A stretch of DNA of 64,000 bases from Gulosibacter sp. 10 (GCF_900163695.1 NZ_FUIC01000017.1:1-64000), one strand, 5' to 3'; positions 25,851 to 34,401 are shown, numbered from the stretch's first letter. Numbers and translations are program-made. The notes: a model not told the origin generated them from the sequence alone.

Positions 25851-25861
25851 CTGTATAGCTG
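25851..25861 (-). promoter_or_regulatory. CTGTATAGCTG operator candidate, site 2
   Basis: Degenerate copy of the palindrome, 55 bp before the GntR start; suggests autoregulation. Confidence 0.45.
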
Positions 25862-25934
25862 TCCACCACCCGGACGGCGACACCGGCGCACCCGTGCAGC
25901 ACGGGCGCGCCGGCGGGCCGATCACGCGCCGGGC

Positions 25935-27188
25935 TCAGCCGAGCAACGCGCGGAGCGCGCGCTCGAGCGCGGCGAGACCGATCTCGATCTCCTCCTCGCT
26001 GACGGTGAGCGCGGGCACGACGCGCACGACGTTGTTCGCGGGGCCGCACGTGAGCAGCAGCAGCCGCTCGTCGACCGCGGCCTGCTGCACCTCGGCCGCC
26101 GCCGTCGGATGCGGCTCGCCGTCCGATTCCGAGAACTCGATGGCCTGCATGAGGCCCGCGCCGCGCACATCGCCGATGACCCGGAACCGCTCCTGCAGCC
26201 GCTCGAGCCCCGCGTGCAGCTGCGCGCCGCGCACGGCCGCGTTCTCGACGAGTCCCTCGTCCTCGATCACCTTGAGCGTCTCCACGCCGGCCGCCGCGGC
26301 GACCGCGTTGCCGCCGTAAGTGCCGCCCTGCGAGCCGGGCAGCGCCTTCGACATCAGCTCCGCGCTCGCGGCGATCGCCGAGATCGGGAAGCCCGAGGCG
26401 ATCCCCTTGGCCATGATGATCACATCCGGAGCGATCCCGGCCGCCTCGTGCGCCCAGAACCGGCCGGTGCGGCCCACGCCCGCCTGGATCTCGTCGAGGA
26501 CGAAGAGGATGCCGTACTCGCGCGCCCGGCGCTCGAGCCCGCGCAGGAAGGCCTCGGGCACGGGGATGTAGCCCCCGTCGCCCTGCACCGGCTCGATGAT
26601 GAACGCCGCCACCTCGTCGGGGCTGGTGACCGTCTGGAACAGGTAGTCGAGCTCCCGGAGCGCGAAGTCGGTCGCCTCCTGCTCGGTCATCCTGAGCCGG
26701 TAGGCGTACGGGAAGGGCGCGACCACGACGCCGCCCACCAGCGGCGAAAAGCCGGTGCGGAACTTCGTCCCGGCCGTGGTGATGCTCGCGGCGCCGAAGG
26801 TGCGGCCGTGGAATCCGCCCTGGAAGGCGATGATGTTCGGCCGACCGGTGGCCATGCGCGCGAGCCGCAGCGACGCCTCGACCGCCTCCGCGCCCGAGTT
26901 GGCGTAGAAGAGCGAGTCGATGTCGCCCGGGAGGTGCCGGCCGACCGCCTCGGTGAGCTCGAGCAGCGGCTTGTGCATGACGGTGGTCGCCTGCGCGTGG
27001 ATGACGCTGCCCACCTGCCGCTGCGCGGCCCGCACCACGCGCGGGTGGCAGTGGCCGGTGGAGGTCACGCCGATGCCGGAGGTGAAGTCGAGGTAGCGGA
27101 TGCCGTCGGTGCCGAGAATCCAGTTCCCCTCGGCCTTCTCCACGACGACCGGAGTCGCCTGCTTCACTACGGGGCTGATACGGGCCAT
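25935..27188 (-). CDS. Class III aminotransferase (4-aminobutyrate aminotransferase-like)
   Basis: PLP-dependent aminotransferase of 417 residues, normal for omega-amino acid transaminases. The ATG at 27188 has a GAGGAG ribosome binding site; a longer frame reaches into the repeat block. Landmarks: SGIGVTSTGHCHPRV, cofactor loop YANSGAEAVEASLRLAR (GAEA at 99-102), FHGRT at 127-131, D232-E233 in FVLDEIQAGVGRTG, and the PLP lysine K261 in IMAKGIASGFPISA. Likely moves the amino group of 4-aminobutyrate or a similar compound to 2-oxoglutarate; the downstream dehydrogenase would oxidise the semialdehyde. Substrate is inferred from the operon. Confidence 0.87.
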   Translation of the reverse strand: MARISPVVKQATPVVVEKAEGNWILGTDGIRYLDFTSGIGVTSTGHCHPRVVRAAQRQVGSVIHAQATTVMHKPLLELTEAVGRHLPGDIDSLFYANSGAEAVEASLRLARMATGRPNIIAFQGGFHGRTFGAASITTAGTKFRTGFSPLVGGVVVAPFPYAYRLRMTEQEATDFALRELDYLFQTVTSPDEVAAFIIEPVQGDGGYIPVPEAFLRGLERRAREYGILFVLDEIQAGVGRTGRFWAHEAAGIAPDVIIMAKGIASGFPISAIAASAELMSKALPGSQGGTYGGNAVAAAAGVETLKVIEDEGLVENAAVRGAQLHAGLERLQERFRVIGDVRGAGLMQAIEFSESDGEPHPTAAAEVQQAAVDERLLLLTCGPANNVVRVVPALTVSEEEIEIGLAALERALRALLG

Positions 27189-27245
27189 GGTGCTCCTCTT
27201 CGAAATCGTTGCGCACGCTCTACAACAGACAACATTTTCGGCTAA

Positions 27246-27256
27246 CTGTATAACAG
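27246..27256 (-). promoter_or_regulatory. CTGTATAACAG operator candidate, site 3
   Basis: Identical 11-mer to site 1, 58 bp before the aminotransferase start, within a short AT-rich stretch that likely holds the promoter. Confidence 0.55.
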
Positions 27257-27331
27257 CTATCCAGTAGGGACAATGTGTCGAGTTCGACTCGATACGGCGG
27301 GATTCGTCCACCGGCCCTCGCCCATCCGCAC

Positions 27332-27388
27332 AGATGCGTCGCAGATCGCGGTTTCGGCCCCGGCATAACGACAATGTGCGACGCATTT
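27332..27388. repeat. GATGCGTCGCA-family palindrome, copy 1
   Basis: AGATGCGTCGCAGA ... TGTGCGACGCATTT with internal GGTTTCGGCCCCGGCATAAC; about 57 bp. Confidence 0.75.
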
Positions 27389-27470
27389 GCGCAAGAAGGT
27401 GCCAAACCACAGAGCGAGCAGCCGCCGCCCGGCAAAGGACCGAGAGGCAAGCGGCAAGGAACAGATGAAC

Positions 27471-27527
27471 AGATGCGTCGCAGAGTGCGGTTCCGGCGCC
27501 GGCATAACCGCGATCTTCGACGCATCT
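27471..27527. repeat. GATGCGTCGCA-family palindrome, copy 2
   Basis: AGATGCGTCGCAGAG ... TTCGACGCATCT with internal GGTTCCGGCGCCGGCATAAC; 57 bp, same spacing as copy 1. Confidence 0.75.
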
Positions 27528-27632
27528 GTGCAACGAGGAGCGCCAGCCACCCCGACAGGCGCCTTGCCGTCGGACAAGGGCCCCATAGGCGCAGCAGGGG
27601 GCCAAAGAGCGGACAGCGAGGCACAGGCGAAC

Positions 27633-27689
27633 AGATGCGTCGCAGAGTGCGGGCATGCGGAGTCCAGAACGGCAATCTGTGACGCATCC
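27633..27689. repeat. GATGCGTCGCA-family palindrome, copy 3
   Basis: AGATGCGTCGCAGAG ... TGTGACGCATCC; the centre has diverged but the length is again 57 bp. Confidence 0.7.
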
Positions 27690-27862
27690 GCGCGATGGGG
27701 ATGCCGTCCGCCAGAACAGGCACCCGCCACCGCACGGGGAACCGAGGCGCGAATGGGAAGGGACCGGAGGGACGCGCAACATGAGACCGATGAGGACACG
27801 GCAAAGGCCCGAGAGGCGCACAGCGAAGGGCGAGAACGGACGGCCGCAAGGAGCAGATGAAC

Positions 27863-27919
27863 AGATGCGTCGCAGATTGTGGTTTCGACGCCGTCAGAAC
27901 AGCAATGTGCGACGCATCT
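27863..27919. repeat. GATGCGTCGCA-family palindrome, copy 4
   Basis: AGATGCGTCGCAGATTG ... CAATGTGCGACGCATCT; 57 bp with arms pairing best of the four. Confidence 0.75.
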
Positions 27920-28190
27920 GAGGCTGCGGGACGCGCAGAAGGCGCTCGCCGGAGGAAGGAGCCATCGGATGGCAATGAGGGTGCCGGAGACAGAAAGGGC
28001 CGGAACAGAGGGACGCCGGAGCAGAAACGAAGGAAGCCGGGGCGCAAAGGGGCCTGAACAAGAGCAGGCCGGGAAGCAGGAGGAAGCCAGGAATGGGAGG
28101 AAACCGAGGACGGGAGGAGACCAAGAGCGGGAGGGGACCCACGGATATAGGGGAGACCAGGGGTGGGAGCAGGCCGGCGGACAGAAGGAG

Positions 28191-28397
28191 GCCGACGGAC
28201 GAGAGGAAGTCAGGAGCGGGAAGAAACCGAGGGCAGGAAGAGGTCAAGAGTGGAAGCAGGCCGACGGACGAGAGGAAGCCAGGAACGGGAAGAAACCGAG
28301 GGCAGGAAGAGGCCCAGAGTGGAAGCAGGCCGACGGGCAGGAGGACACCAAGGGTGAGAGCAGAGCGCCGGGCGGGAGAAGGCCGGGAGCGGGGGCC
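28191..28397. repeat. 69-bp direct repeat in purine-rich tract
   Basis: Units begin GCCGACGGACGAGAGGAAG at 28191 and 28260 and a diverged third at 28329. The surrounding 500 bp is mostly G and A on the plus strand. Confidence 0.7.
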
Positions 28398-28468
28398 GAG
28401 GACGGGAGGAAGCCGGGGAACGCACGCTCACGAAGCTCACAGGTTCAGGGGTTGCCACCGAGTGCAGA

Positions 28469-28490
28469 TCGTATATGATTTCGTATATCA
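28469..28490 (+). promoter_or_regulatory. hpa operon promoter/operator candidate
   Basis: TCGTATATGATTTCGTATATCA holds two CGTATAT half sites 12 bp apart in an AT-rich island just before the FAH-RraA gene (start 28539). It suits the GntR regulator encoded in the same operon and overlaps possible -10 sequence. Confidence 0.5.
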
Positions 28491-28538
28491 GGCCCGGAGA
28501 CGGGTCGGAGGACCACAGCAACGACGCGAAGGGAAGCC

Positions 28539-30002
28539 ATGTCGATCGACTTCACTGATCGTGAGAACCGCCCGGGCAAGATCATCGCCCTCCACCTCAA
28601 CTATCCCTCGCGCATCGAGCAGCGCGGGCGCTCCCCCAAGTTCCCCGGCTACTTCATCAAGGCCGGCACATCGATCGCCAAGAGCGGCGACGCCATCGAG
28701 CGCCCCACGGGCACCGAGCTCCTCGCCTACGAGGGCGAGATCGCGCTCATCATCGGCGAGACCTGCCGGCGCGTGAGCCCCGAGGACGGCTGGTCCAAGG
28801 TCTCGGGCATCACCGCGGCCAACGACTGGGGCCTCTACGACCTGCGCCACGCCGACAAGGGCTCGAACGTCAAGAACAAGTCGGGCGACGGCTACACCCC
28901 GCTCGGCCCCGACGTGATCCCCGCCGACGGCCTCGACCCGAAGGCCCTGCGCGTGCGCACCTGGGTCAACGGCGCCCTCGTCCAGGACGACGACACCTCG
29001 GGCCTCGTGTTCCCCTTCGGCCAGCTCGTGGCCGACCTCTCGCAGCTCATGACGCTCGAGGCCGGCGACGTGATCCTCACCGGCACTCCGGCCGGCTCGT
29101 CCGTGGCCCAGCCCGGCGACACCGTCGAGGTCGAGGTGGATGCCCCGGCCGCGCCCGGCGCGCCGAGCACCGGCCGCCTCGTCACCGAGGTCGTCGAATC
29201 GCAGTACGAGATGGCCGCCTTCGGGGCGCAGCCCAAGGTCGACGACACGCAGCGCGAGGAGGCCTGGGGCTCCCGCGAGGCCGCGGGCCTGCCCGACCCG
29301 CGCGGCATCATCACCGACGAGCTGCGCGCGAAGGTCGCGGAGACTGCCGTCGCCACGCTCTCGGCGCAGCTGCGCAAGCGCGGTCTCAACAACGTCTCGA
29401 TCGACGGCCCCACGCTCAACCACGCCGGCAGCCGCATCCTCGGCTACGCGAAGACGCTGCGCTACGTGCCCAACCGCGAGGACCTCTTCAAGAAGTTCGG
29501 CGGCGGCTACAACGCGCAGAAGCAGGCGATGGACTCGGTGCGGCCCGACGACGTGGTCGTCATGGAGGCCCGCGGCGAGAAGGGCACCGGCACCCTCGGC
29601 GACGTGCTCGCCCTGCGCGCCCAGGTGCTCGGCGCATCCGGCATCGTCACCGACGGCGGCGTGCGCGACTCGGCCGCGGTGGACGAGCTCGGCATCCCCG
29701 TCTACTCCAACGGCTCGCATCCCGCGGTCCTCGGCCGCCGCCACGTGCCGCTCGAGTTCGACCGCACCATCGCGTGCGGCGGCGCCACCGTGCAGCCCGG
29801 CGACATCATCGTCGGCGACGACGACGGCGTGATCGTCGTGCCGCCCGAGCTCTTCGCCGAGGTCGTCGAGGACGCCTACGAGCAGGAGCAGCAGGACGCC
29901 TGGGTGTTCGAGCAGGTCAAGGCCGGCAACAAGGTCGACGGCCTCTTCCCGCCCACCGGCGAGTGGAAGCAGAAGTACCAGGAGTGGAAGCAGTCGCGAT
30001 GA
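28539..30002 (+). CDS. Fused fumarylacetoacetate hydrolase-family / RraA-like protein of homoprotocatechuate pathway
   Basis: A 487-residue two-domain protein. Residues 1-230 are an FAH-family fold (ELLAYEGEIALIIGE, ANDWGLYDLRHADKGSN, LTGTPAGSSVAQPGD), as in HpaG isomerase/decarboxylase. Residues about 255-470 are RraA-like, with the class II aldolase/RraA signature GIVTDGGVRDSAAVDELGIPVY and GDDDGVIVVPPEL. RraA relatives include 4-hydroxy-4-methyl-2-oxoglutarate aldolase and oxaloacetate decarboxylase. In this operon the FAH half should decarboxylate and isomerise the ring-cleavage product; the RraA half may perform a later lyase step. Separate HpaH and HpaI genes are absent from the window. 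Its stop overlaps the GntR start (ATGA). GAAGGGAAGCC precedes the ATG. Confidence 0.82.
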   Translation: MSIDFTDRENRPGKIIALHLNYPSRIEQRGRSPKFPGYFIKAGTSIAKSGDAIERPTGTELLAYEGEIALIIGETCRRVSPEDGWSKVSGITAANDWGLYDLRHADKGSNVKNKSGDGYTPLGPDVIPADGLDPKALRVRTWVNGALVQDDDTSGLVFPFGQLVADLSQLMTLEAGDVILTGTPAGSSVAQPGDTVEVEVDAPAAPGAPSTGRLVTEVVESQYEMAAFGAQPKVDDTQREEAWGSREAAGLPDPRGIITDELRAKVAETAVATLSAQLRKRGLNNVSIDGPTLNHAGSRILGYAKTLRYVPNREDLFKKFGGGYNAQKQAMDSVRPDDVVVMEARGEKGTGTLGDVLALRAQVLGASGIVTDGGVRDSAAVDELGIPVYSNGSHPAVLGRRHVPLEFDRTIACGGATVQPGDIIVGDDDGVIVVPPELFAEVVEDAYEQEQQDAWVFEQVKAGNKVDGLFPPTGEWKQKYQEWKQSR

Positions 30003-30670
30003 CCACCACGACGCCCGCCACCGAGCTGTCGAAGTCGCAGCAGGCCTACGCGTACCTGCGCGACAGGATCGCCTCGGGCGCCTTCGGACCCGGCTACCGC
30101 CTGGTCCTGGGGCAGATCGCGAGCGAGCTCGGCTTCTCGACGGTGCCGGTGCGCGAGGCGATCCGGATGCTCGAGGCCGAGGGCGTGGTCACCTACGTGC
30201 ACAACGTGGGCGCGCAGGTGACCACCCTCGACCGGGGCGTCTACCGCGACACGATGGAGACGCTGAGCCTCGTCGAGGGATTCGCCACGGCGCAGTCCGC
30301 GCCGCGGCTCACCGCCGCCGAGATCGCCGAGGCCCGCGAGATCAACGCGCGGATGCGCGAGCTCGCCGCGGCCCCCACCCTCGACGCCTCGCGCTTCACC
30401 CGGCTCAACCGGGAGTTCCACTCCGTGCTCTTCCAGCACTGCCGGAACGAGCACATCGCCGACCTCGTGCGCCGAGGCTGGCACCGGCTCGAGACGATGC
30501 GCGAGTCCTCCTTCGGCTTCGTGCCCGAGCGCACCGCCGAATCCGTCGCCGAGCACGAGGAGCTCCTGCGCCTCATCGAATCCGGCGCCGGCCCCGAAGT
30601 GATCGAGCGCCAGGCCCGGCTCCACCGGCAGAACACGATGCACGCCGTCCTCGCCTCGATCGACGACTAG
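29999..30670 (+). CDS. GntR-family (FCD) regulator of the hpa operon
   Basis: A 223-residue regulator starting at the ATG that overlaps the stop of the upstream gene by four bases. Residues 12-75 form the winged helix (AYAYLRDRIASGAFGPGYRLV, FSTVPVREAIRMLEAEGVV); residues 95-215 are the FCD ligand domain (EFHSVLFQHCRNEHIADLVRRGW, EHEELLRLIESG). Located inside the homoprotocatechuate operon, it probably represses the promoter at about 28470 until the aromatic substrate or an intermediate is present (inference). Confidence 0.87.
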   Translation: MTTTTPATELSKSQQAYAYLRDRIASGAFGPGYRLVLGQIASELGFSTVPVREAIRMLEAEGVVTYVHNVGAQVTTLDRGVYRDTMETLSLVEGFATAQSAPRLTAAEIAEAREINARMRELAAAPTLDASRFTRLNREFHSVLFQHCRNEHIADLVRRGWHRLETMRESSFGFVPERTAESVAEHEELLRLIESGAGPEVIERQARLHRQNTMHAVLASIDD

Positions 30671-30728
30671 CGCGCACCCCATCACACGAACCCGACCCGC
30701 ACCCCCACCACCGAAGTAAGGAATTCGC

Positions 30729-32222
30729 ATGACTACCCGTCCCGCAAATCTCCCCACCGAGATCAAGCACTACATCAACGGCGAGTTCGTCGACTCGGTC
30801 TCGGGCGAGACCTTCGACGTCCTCAACCCCTCCACCAACGAGAACTACGCGGTCGCCGCCTCCGGCGACAAGGCCGACATCGACCTCGCCGTGGCCGCCG
30901 CCACCGAGGCCTTCGACAACGGCCCCTGGCCCACCATGAAGCCCCGCGAGCGCGCCCGCGTGCTCAACAAGATCGCCGACGCGGTCGAGGAGCGCGACCA
31001 GGAGCTCGCCGAGATCGAGACCTGGGACACCGGTCTGCCGATCACGCAGGCCAAGGGCCAGGCCCGCCGCGCCGCCGAGAACTTCCGCTTCTTCGCGGAC
31101 CTCATCGTCGCGCAGCACGACAACGCCTTCAAGGTGCCCGGCACGCAGATCAACTACGTGAACCGCAAGCCCATCGGCGTCGCCGGCCTCATCACGCCGT
31201 GGAACACCCCCTTCATGCTCGAGTCCTGGAAGCTCGCCCCCGCGATCGCCTCGGGCTGCACCGTCGTGCTCAAGCCGGCCGAGTTCACACCCGCCTCGGC
31301 GCAGCTGTGGGCCGGCATCTTCGAGGAGGCCGGGCTGCCCAAGGGCGTCTTCAACCTCGTCAACGGCTTCGGCGAGACCGCGGGCGACTCGCTCGTGAAG
31401 CACCCCGACGTGCCGCTCATCTCCTTCACCGGCGAGTCGCGCACCGGCCAGATCATCTACGGCAACTGCGCCGCGAACCTCAAGGGCATGTCGATGGAGC
31501 TCGGCGGCAAGTCGCCCGCCGTGGTCTTCGCCGACGCCGACCTCGACGCCGCGATCGACTCGACCCTCTTCGGCGTGTTCTCGCTGAACGGCGAGCGCTG
31601 CACCGCCGGCTCGCGCATCATCGTCGAGCGCTCGATCTACGACGAGTTCGTCGAGAAGTACGCCGCCCGCGCCCGCAACATCAAGGTCGGCGACGTGTTC
31701 GACCCGGCCACCGAGGTCGGCGCGCTCGTGCACCCCGAGCACTACGAGAAGGTCATGAGCTACGTCGAGCTCGGCAAGGACGAGGGCCGCGTGCTCGCCG
31801 GCGGCGGCCGCCCCGAGGGCGCCCCCGAGGAGGGCAACTGGGTGGCCCCCACCGTGTTCGCCGACGTCGCGCCCGACGCCCGCATCTTCCAGGAGGAGAT
31901 CTTCGGCCCCGTCGTCGCGATCACCCCGTTCGACACGGACGAGGAGGCGCTCGAGCTCGCGAACAACACCCGCTACGGCCTCGCCGGCTACATCTGGACC
32001 TCGAACCTCAAGCGCGGCCACAACTTCGCCCAGAACGTCAACGCCGGCATGGTGTGGCTCAACTCGCACAACGTCCGCGACCTGCGCTCGCCCTTCGGCG
32101 GCGTCAAGGCCTCGGGCCTCGGCAACGAGGGCGGCTACCGCTCGATCGACTTCTACACCGACCAGCAGGCCGTCCACGTCACCCTCGGCGACGTGCACAC
32201 CGCCCGCTTCGGCGCCAACTAA
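30729..32222 (+). CDS. hpaE: 5-carboxymethyl-2-hydroxymuconate semialdehyde dehydrogenase
   Basis: Aldehyde dehydrogenase of 497 residues. Residues: N159 (TPWNTPFML), K182 (VLKPAEFTP), FTGESRTG at 233-240, general base E257 (MELGGKSP) and nucleophile C291 (GERCTAGSR). The MLESWKLAPA and FTGESRTG sequences are characteristic of the HpaE/HpcC subgroup, which oxidises the semialdehyde produced by ring cleavage of homoprotocatechuate. It is directly followed, 34 bp on, by the ring-cleaving dioxygenase, which supports the assignment. TAAGGA ribosome binding site. Confidence 0.9.
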   Translation: MTTRPANLPTEIKHYINGEFVDSVSGETFDVLNPSTNENYAVAASGDKADIDLAVAAATEAFDNGPWPTMKPRERARVLNKIADAVEERDQELAEIETWDTGLPITQAKGQARRAAENFRFFADLIVAQHDNAFKVPGTQINYVNRKPIGVAGLITPWNTPFMLESWKLAPAIASGCTVVLKPAEFTPASAQLWAGIFEEAGLPKGVFNLVNGFGETAGDSLVKHPDVPLISFTGESRTGQIIYGNCAANLKGMSMELGGKSPAVVFADADLDAAIDSTLFGVFSLNGERCTAGSRIIVERSIYDEFVEKYAARARNIKVGDVFDPATEVGALVHPEHYEKVMSYVELGKDEGRVLAGGGRPEGAPEEGNWVAPTVFADVAPDARIFQEEIFGPVVAITPFDTDEEALELANNTRYGLAGYIWTSNLKRGHNFAQNVNAGMVWLNSHNVRDLRSPFGGVKASGLGNEGGYRSIDFYTDQQAVHVTLGDVHTARFGAN

Positions 32223-32256
32223 CCCTCCCCCGAACGTCACAGCAAGGAAGCGAATC

Positions 32257-33399
32257 ATGACCGCATTCTCCGAGGAGAACCGCACCTCGGCGGGCTTCTA
32301 CGTCACCGAAGAAGCCCCCATCCAGCCCGCGAACCCCATCAAGACCCCCGAGGCCCCGGCCCCGGACATCCTGCGCTGCGCCTACATGGACCTCGTCGTC
32401 ACCGACCTCGCCGCCTCGCGCCACTTCTACGTGGACGTGCTCGGCCTGCACGTGACCGAGGAGGACGACGAGGCGATCTACCTGCGCTCGACCGAGGAGT
32501 TCATCCACCACAACCTCGTGCTCCGCAAGGGCCCCGTCGCCGCCGTCGCCGCGTTCTCGTACCGCGTGCGCTCCGCCGAGGACCTCGACAAGGCCGTGGC
32601 CTTCTACGAGGAGCTCGGCTGCCGCGTCGAGCGCCGCCCCGAGGGCTTCACCAAGGGCATCGGCGACTCGGTGCGCGTGGAGGACCCGCTGGGCTTCCCC
32701 TACGAGTTCTTCTACGCCGCCGACCACGTGGAGCGCCTCTCCTGGCGCTACGACCTGCAGATCCCGGGCGAGCTCGTGCGCCTGGACCACTTCAACCAGG
32801 TCACCCCCGACGTGCCCCGCGCCGTGCGCCACTACCAGGACCTCGGCTTCCGCGTCACGGAGGACATCCAGGACAAGGAGGGCACCGTCTACGCCGCGTG
32901 GATGCGCCGCAAGCCCACCGTGCACGACACCGCCGCGACCGGCGGCGACGGCCCGCGCATGCACCACATCGCGTTCGCGACGCACGAGAAGCACAACATC
33001 CTCGCGATCTGCGACAAGCTCGGCGCGCTGCGCATGTCGGACGCGATCGAGCGCGGCCCCGGCCGCCACGGCGTCTCGAACGCGTTCTACCTCTACCTGC
33101 GCGACCCGGACGGGCACCGCGTCGAGATCTACACCCAGGACTACTACACGGGCGACCCGGACAACCCGGTCGTCACCTGGGACGTGCACGACAACCAGCG
33201 CCGCGACTGGTGGGGCAACCCGGTCGTGCCCTCGTGGTACACCGACGCCTCGCTCGTGCTCGACCTCGACGGCAACCCGCAGGAGGTCGTGGCCCGCACC
33301 GACGCGTCGGAGATGGCGCAGACCATCGGCGCCGACGGCTTCTCGTACACCCGCGAGGGCGACGAGGCGAAGGGCTACAAGCTGGGCAACCAGGTCTAG
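32257..33399 (+). CDS. hpaD: 3,4-dihydroxyphenylacetate 2,3-dioxygenase
   Basis: Extradiol dioxygenase of 380 residues of the vicinal-oxygen-chelate fold, like the well-studied Brevibacterium/Arthrobacter homoprotocatechuate enzymes (about 365 residues). With an offset of 23, the metal ligands of that enzyme correspond to H178 (RLDHFNQ), H237 (RMHHIAFAT) and E290 (RVEIY), and the second-sphere acid-base His to H223 (TVHDT); Y280 corresponds to the active-site Tyr. The two VOC modules begin at about 40 and 172. The C-terminal 45 residues form the lid typical of this group. It opens the ring of homoprotocatechuate, giving the substrate of HpaE. Confidence 0.93.
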   Translation: MTAFSEENRTSAGFYVTEEAPIQPANPIKTPEAPAPDILRCAYMDLVVTDLAASRHFYVDVLGLHVTEEDDEAIYLRSTEEFIHHNLVLRKGPVAAVAAFSYRVRSAEDLDKAVAFYEELGCRVERRPEGFTKGIGDSVRVEDPLGFPYEFFYAADHVERLSWRYDLQIPGELVRLDHFNQVTPDVPRAVRHYQDLGFRVTEDIQDKEGTVYAAWMRRKPTVHDTAATGGDGPRMHHIAFATHEKHNILAICDKLGALRMSDAIERGPGRHGVSNAFYLYLRDPDGHRVEIYTQDYYTGDPDNPVVTWDVHDNQRRDWWGNPVVPSWYTDASLVLDLDGNPQEVVARTDASEMAQTIGADGFSYTREGDEAKGYKLGNQV

Positions 33400-33423
33400 G
33401 CCGTTCCGCGACGCTCGCGGACG

Positions 33424-33466
33424 AACGCCTCGGGGGCGGATGCGATGCATCCGCCCCCGAGGCGTT
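33424..33466. terminator. Bidirectional terminator between convergent operons
   Basis: 19-bp perfect stem AACGCCTCGGGGGCGGATG with a 5-nt loop, between the end of hpaD and the end of the minus-strand RpiR gene. Confidence 0.85.
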
Positions 33467-33504
33467 CTCCCGTCCCGCCCGGAGCGAGTACCGCGGCGGC
33501 GCCC

Positions 33505-34401
33505 TCAACCGGCGCCGGACCCGAACTCGAGCCGCACCCGCATCGGGTCGAGCTGCTCGAGCTTCGCGATGCCCTGCTCGCCGATGCGCTCCGACACCTG
33601 CTCCGCGATGGCCTCGACGAGCGCGAGCCCGGGGACGAGCGAGTCGGAGGGCCCCGGGGCGTCGACGCTCGCGATGAGCACGACGTCGGCGATGCTCGCG
33701 ATCGGCGAGAGCCACCGGTCCGTCACGAGCACGAGCCGCGCCCCGCGCTGATCCACCTCCTGCGCGAGCAGCTCCGTGCTGCTCTGATAGCGGCGGAAGT
33801 CGAAGAGCACCCACACGTCGTTCTTCGCCCGGGAGTCGAGCACCAGCGAGGCCCGGTGCAGCGCGCTCTGCGGGCTCACGAGCACGTTGCCGCGGAAGAG
33901 CGAGAGCTGGGCCGCGAGGTGCTCGGCGAGCAGGCCCGAGAACGTGCCTCCGGCCGTGACGATCCGCCGCTTGGTGTCGGCGAGCCACTCGACCGTGCGG
34001 ATGTACTCCCCCGACGGCACCGAGCCCAGGGTCTTCTCGATCCCCTCGAGGAATACGCGCTTGCTCTCCTCCAGCGCGCCCGTGGCGCCCGTGTTCGCCT
34101 CGTGCGGGTTCGTCGACGTCGCCTGGGTGAGGACGGACTCCTGCCGCTCCTTGAGCTCGGTGCGGAGGCTCTCCTGGAACTCGCGGAACGAGTCGAATCC
34201 GAGGGATTTCACGAAGCGGACGATCGTGGCCGGGCTCACCGACGCGCGCTCCGCGAAGCGCTGGACGGTGTCCATGCCGGTCACGGGATAGTCGGTGGTC
34301 AGCGCGCGCGCGGCCCGCTTCTCGGCGCCCGTCAACGAGTCGAAATGCAACTGGATCCGTTCGGCAACGGTGCTCTGCCTGTCTCGCCCTGGATCGTTCA
34401 C
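33505..34401 (-). CDS. MurR/RpiR-family transcriptional regulator
   Basis: A 298-residue regulator. The GTG at 34401 is chosen because AGGAGA lies before it; the upstream frame is leader. Residues 8-80 form the HTH_6 domain (AERIQLHFDSLTGAEKRAARAL, FAERASVSPATIVRFVKSLGFDSFREFQESL). A linker of about 45 residues leads to the SIS domain from about 130 (RRIVTAGGTFSGLLAEHL, NDVWVLFDFRRYQSSTELL, VLVTDRWLSPIASIADVVL). It is the last gene of the Liv/oxidase operon, so it probably regulates that locus; the AT-rich inverted repeat at 43473-43514 is its likely target. The ligand is unknown, and phosphosugar binding need not hold here. Confidence 0.87.
   Translation of the reverse strand: MNDPGRDRQSTVAERIQLHFDSLTGAEKRAARALTTDYPVTGMDTVQRFAERASVSPATIVRFVKSLGFDSFREFQESLRTELKERQESVLTQATSTNPHEANTGATGALEESKRVFLEGIEKTLGSVPSGEYIRTVEWLADTKRRIVTAGGTFSGLLAEHLAAQLSLFRGNVLVSPQSALHRASLVLDSRAKNDVWVLFDFRRYQSSTELLAQEVDQRGARLVLVTDRWLSPIASIADVVLIASVDAPGPSDSLVPGLALVEAIAEQVSERIGEQGIAKLEQLDPMRVRLEFGSGAG

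Larger units (their letters stand above)
27257..28466. repeat. Intergenic repeat block between divergent operons
   Basis: About 1.2 kb without a credible gene. The left part (27332-27919) carries four palindromes bounded by AGATGCGTCGCAG and GACGCATCT; the right part (27940-28440) is strongly purine-rich on the plus strand with a 69-bp direct repeat. A 199-residue frame across the right part is compositional. Confidence 0.8.

Noticed and set aside
27879-28478. 199-residue charged frame in the purine-rich tract
   Set aside because: Composition follows the G/A bias and 69-bp repeat; no start signal or family resemblance.
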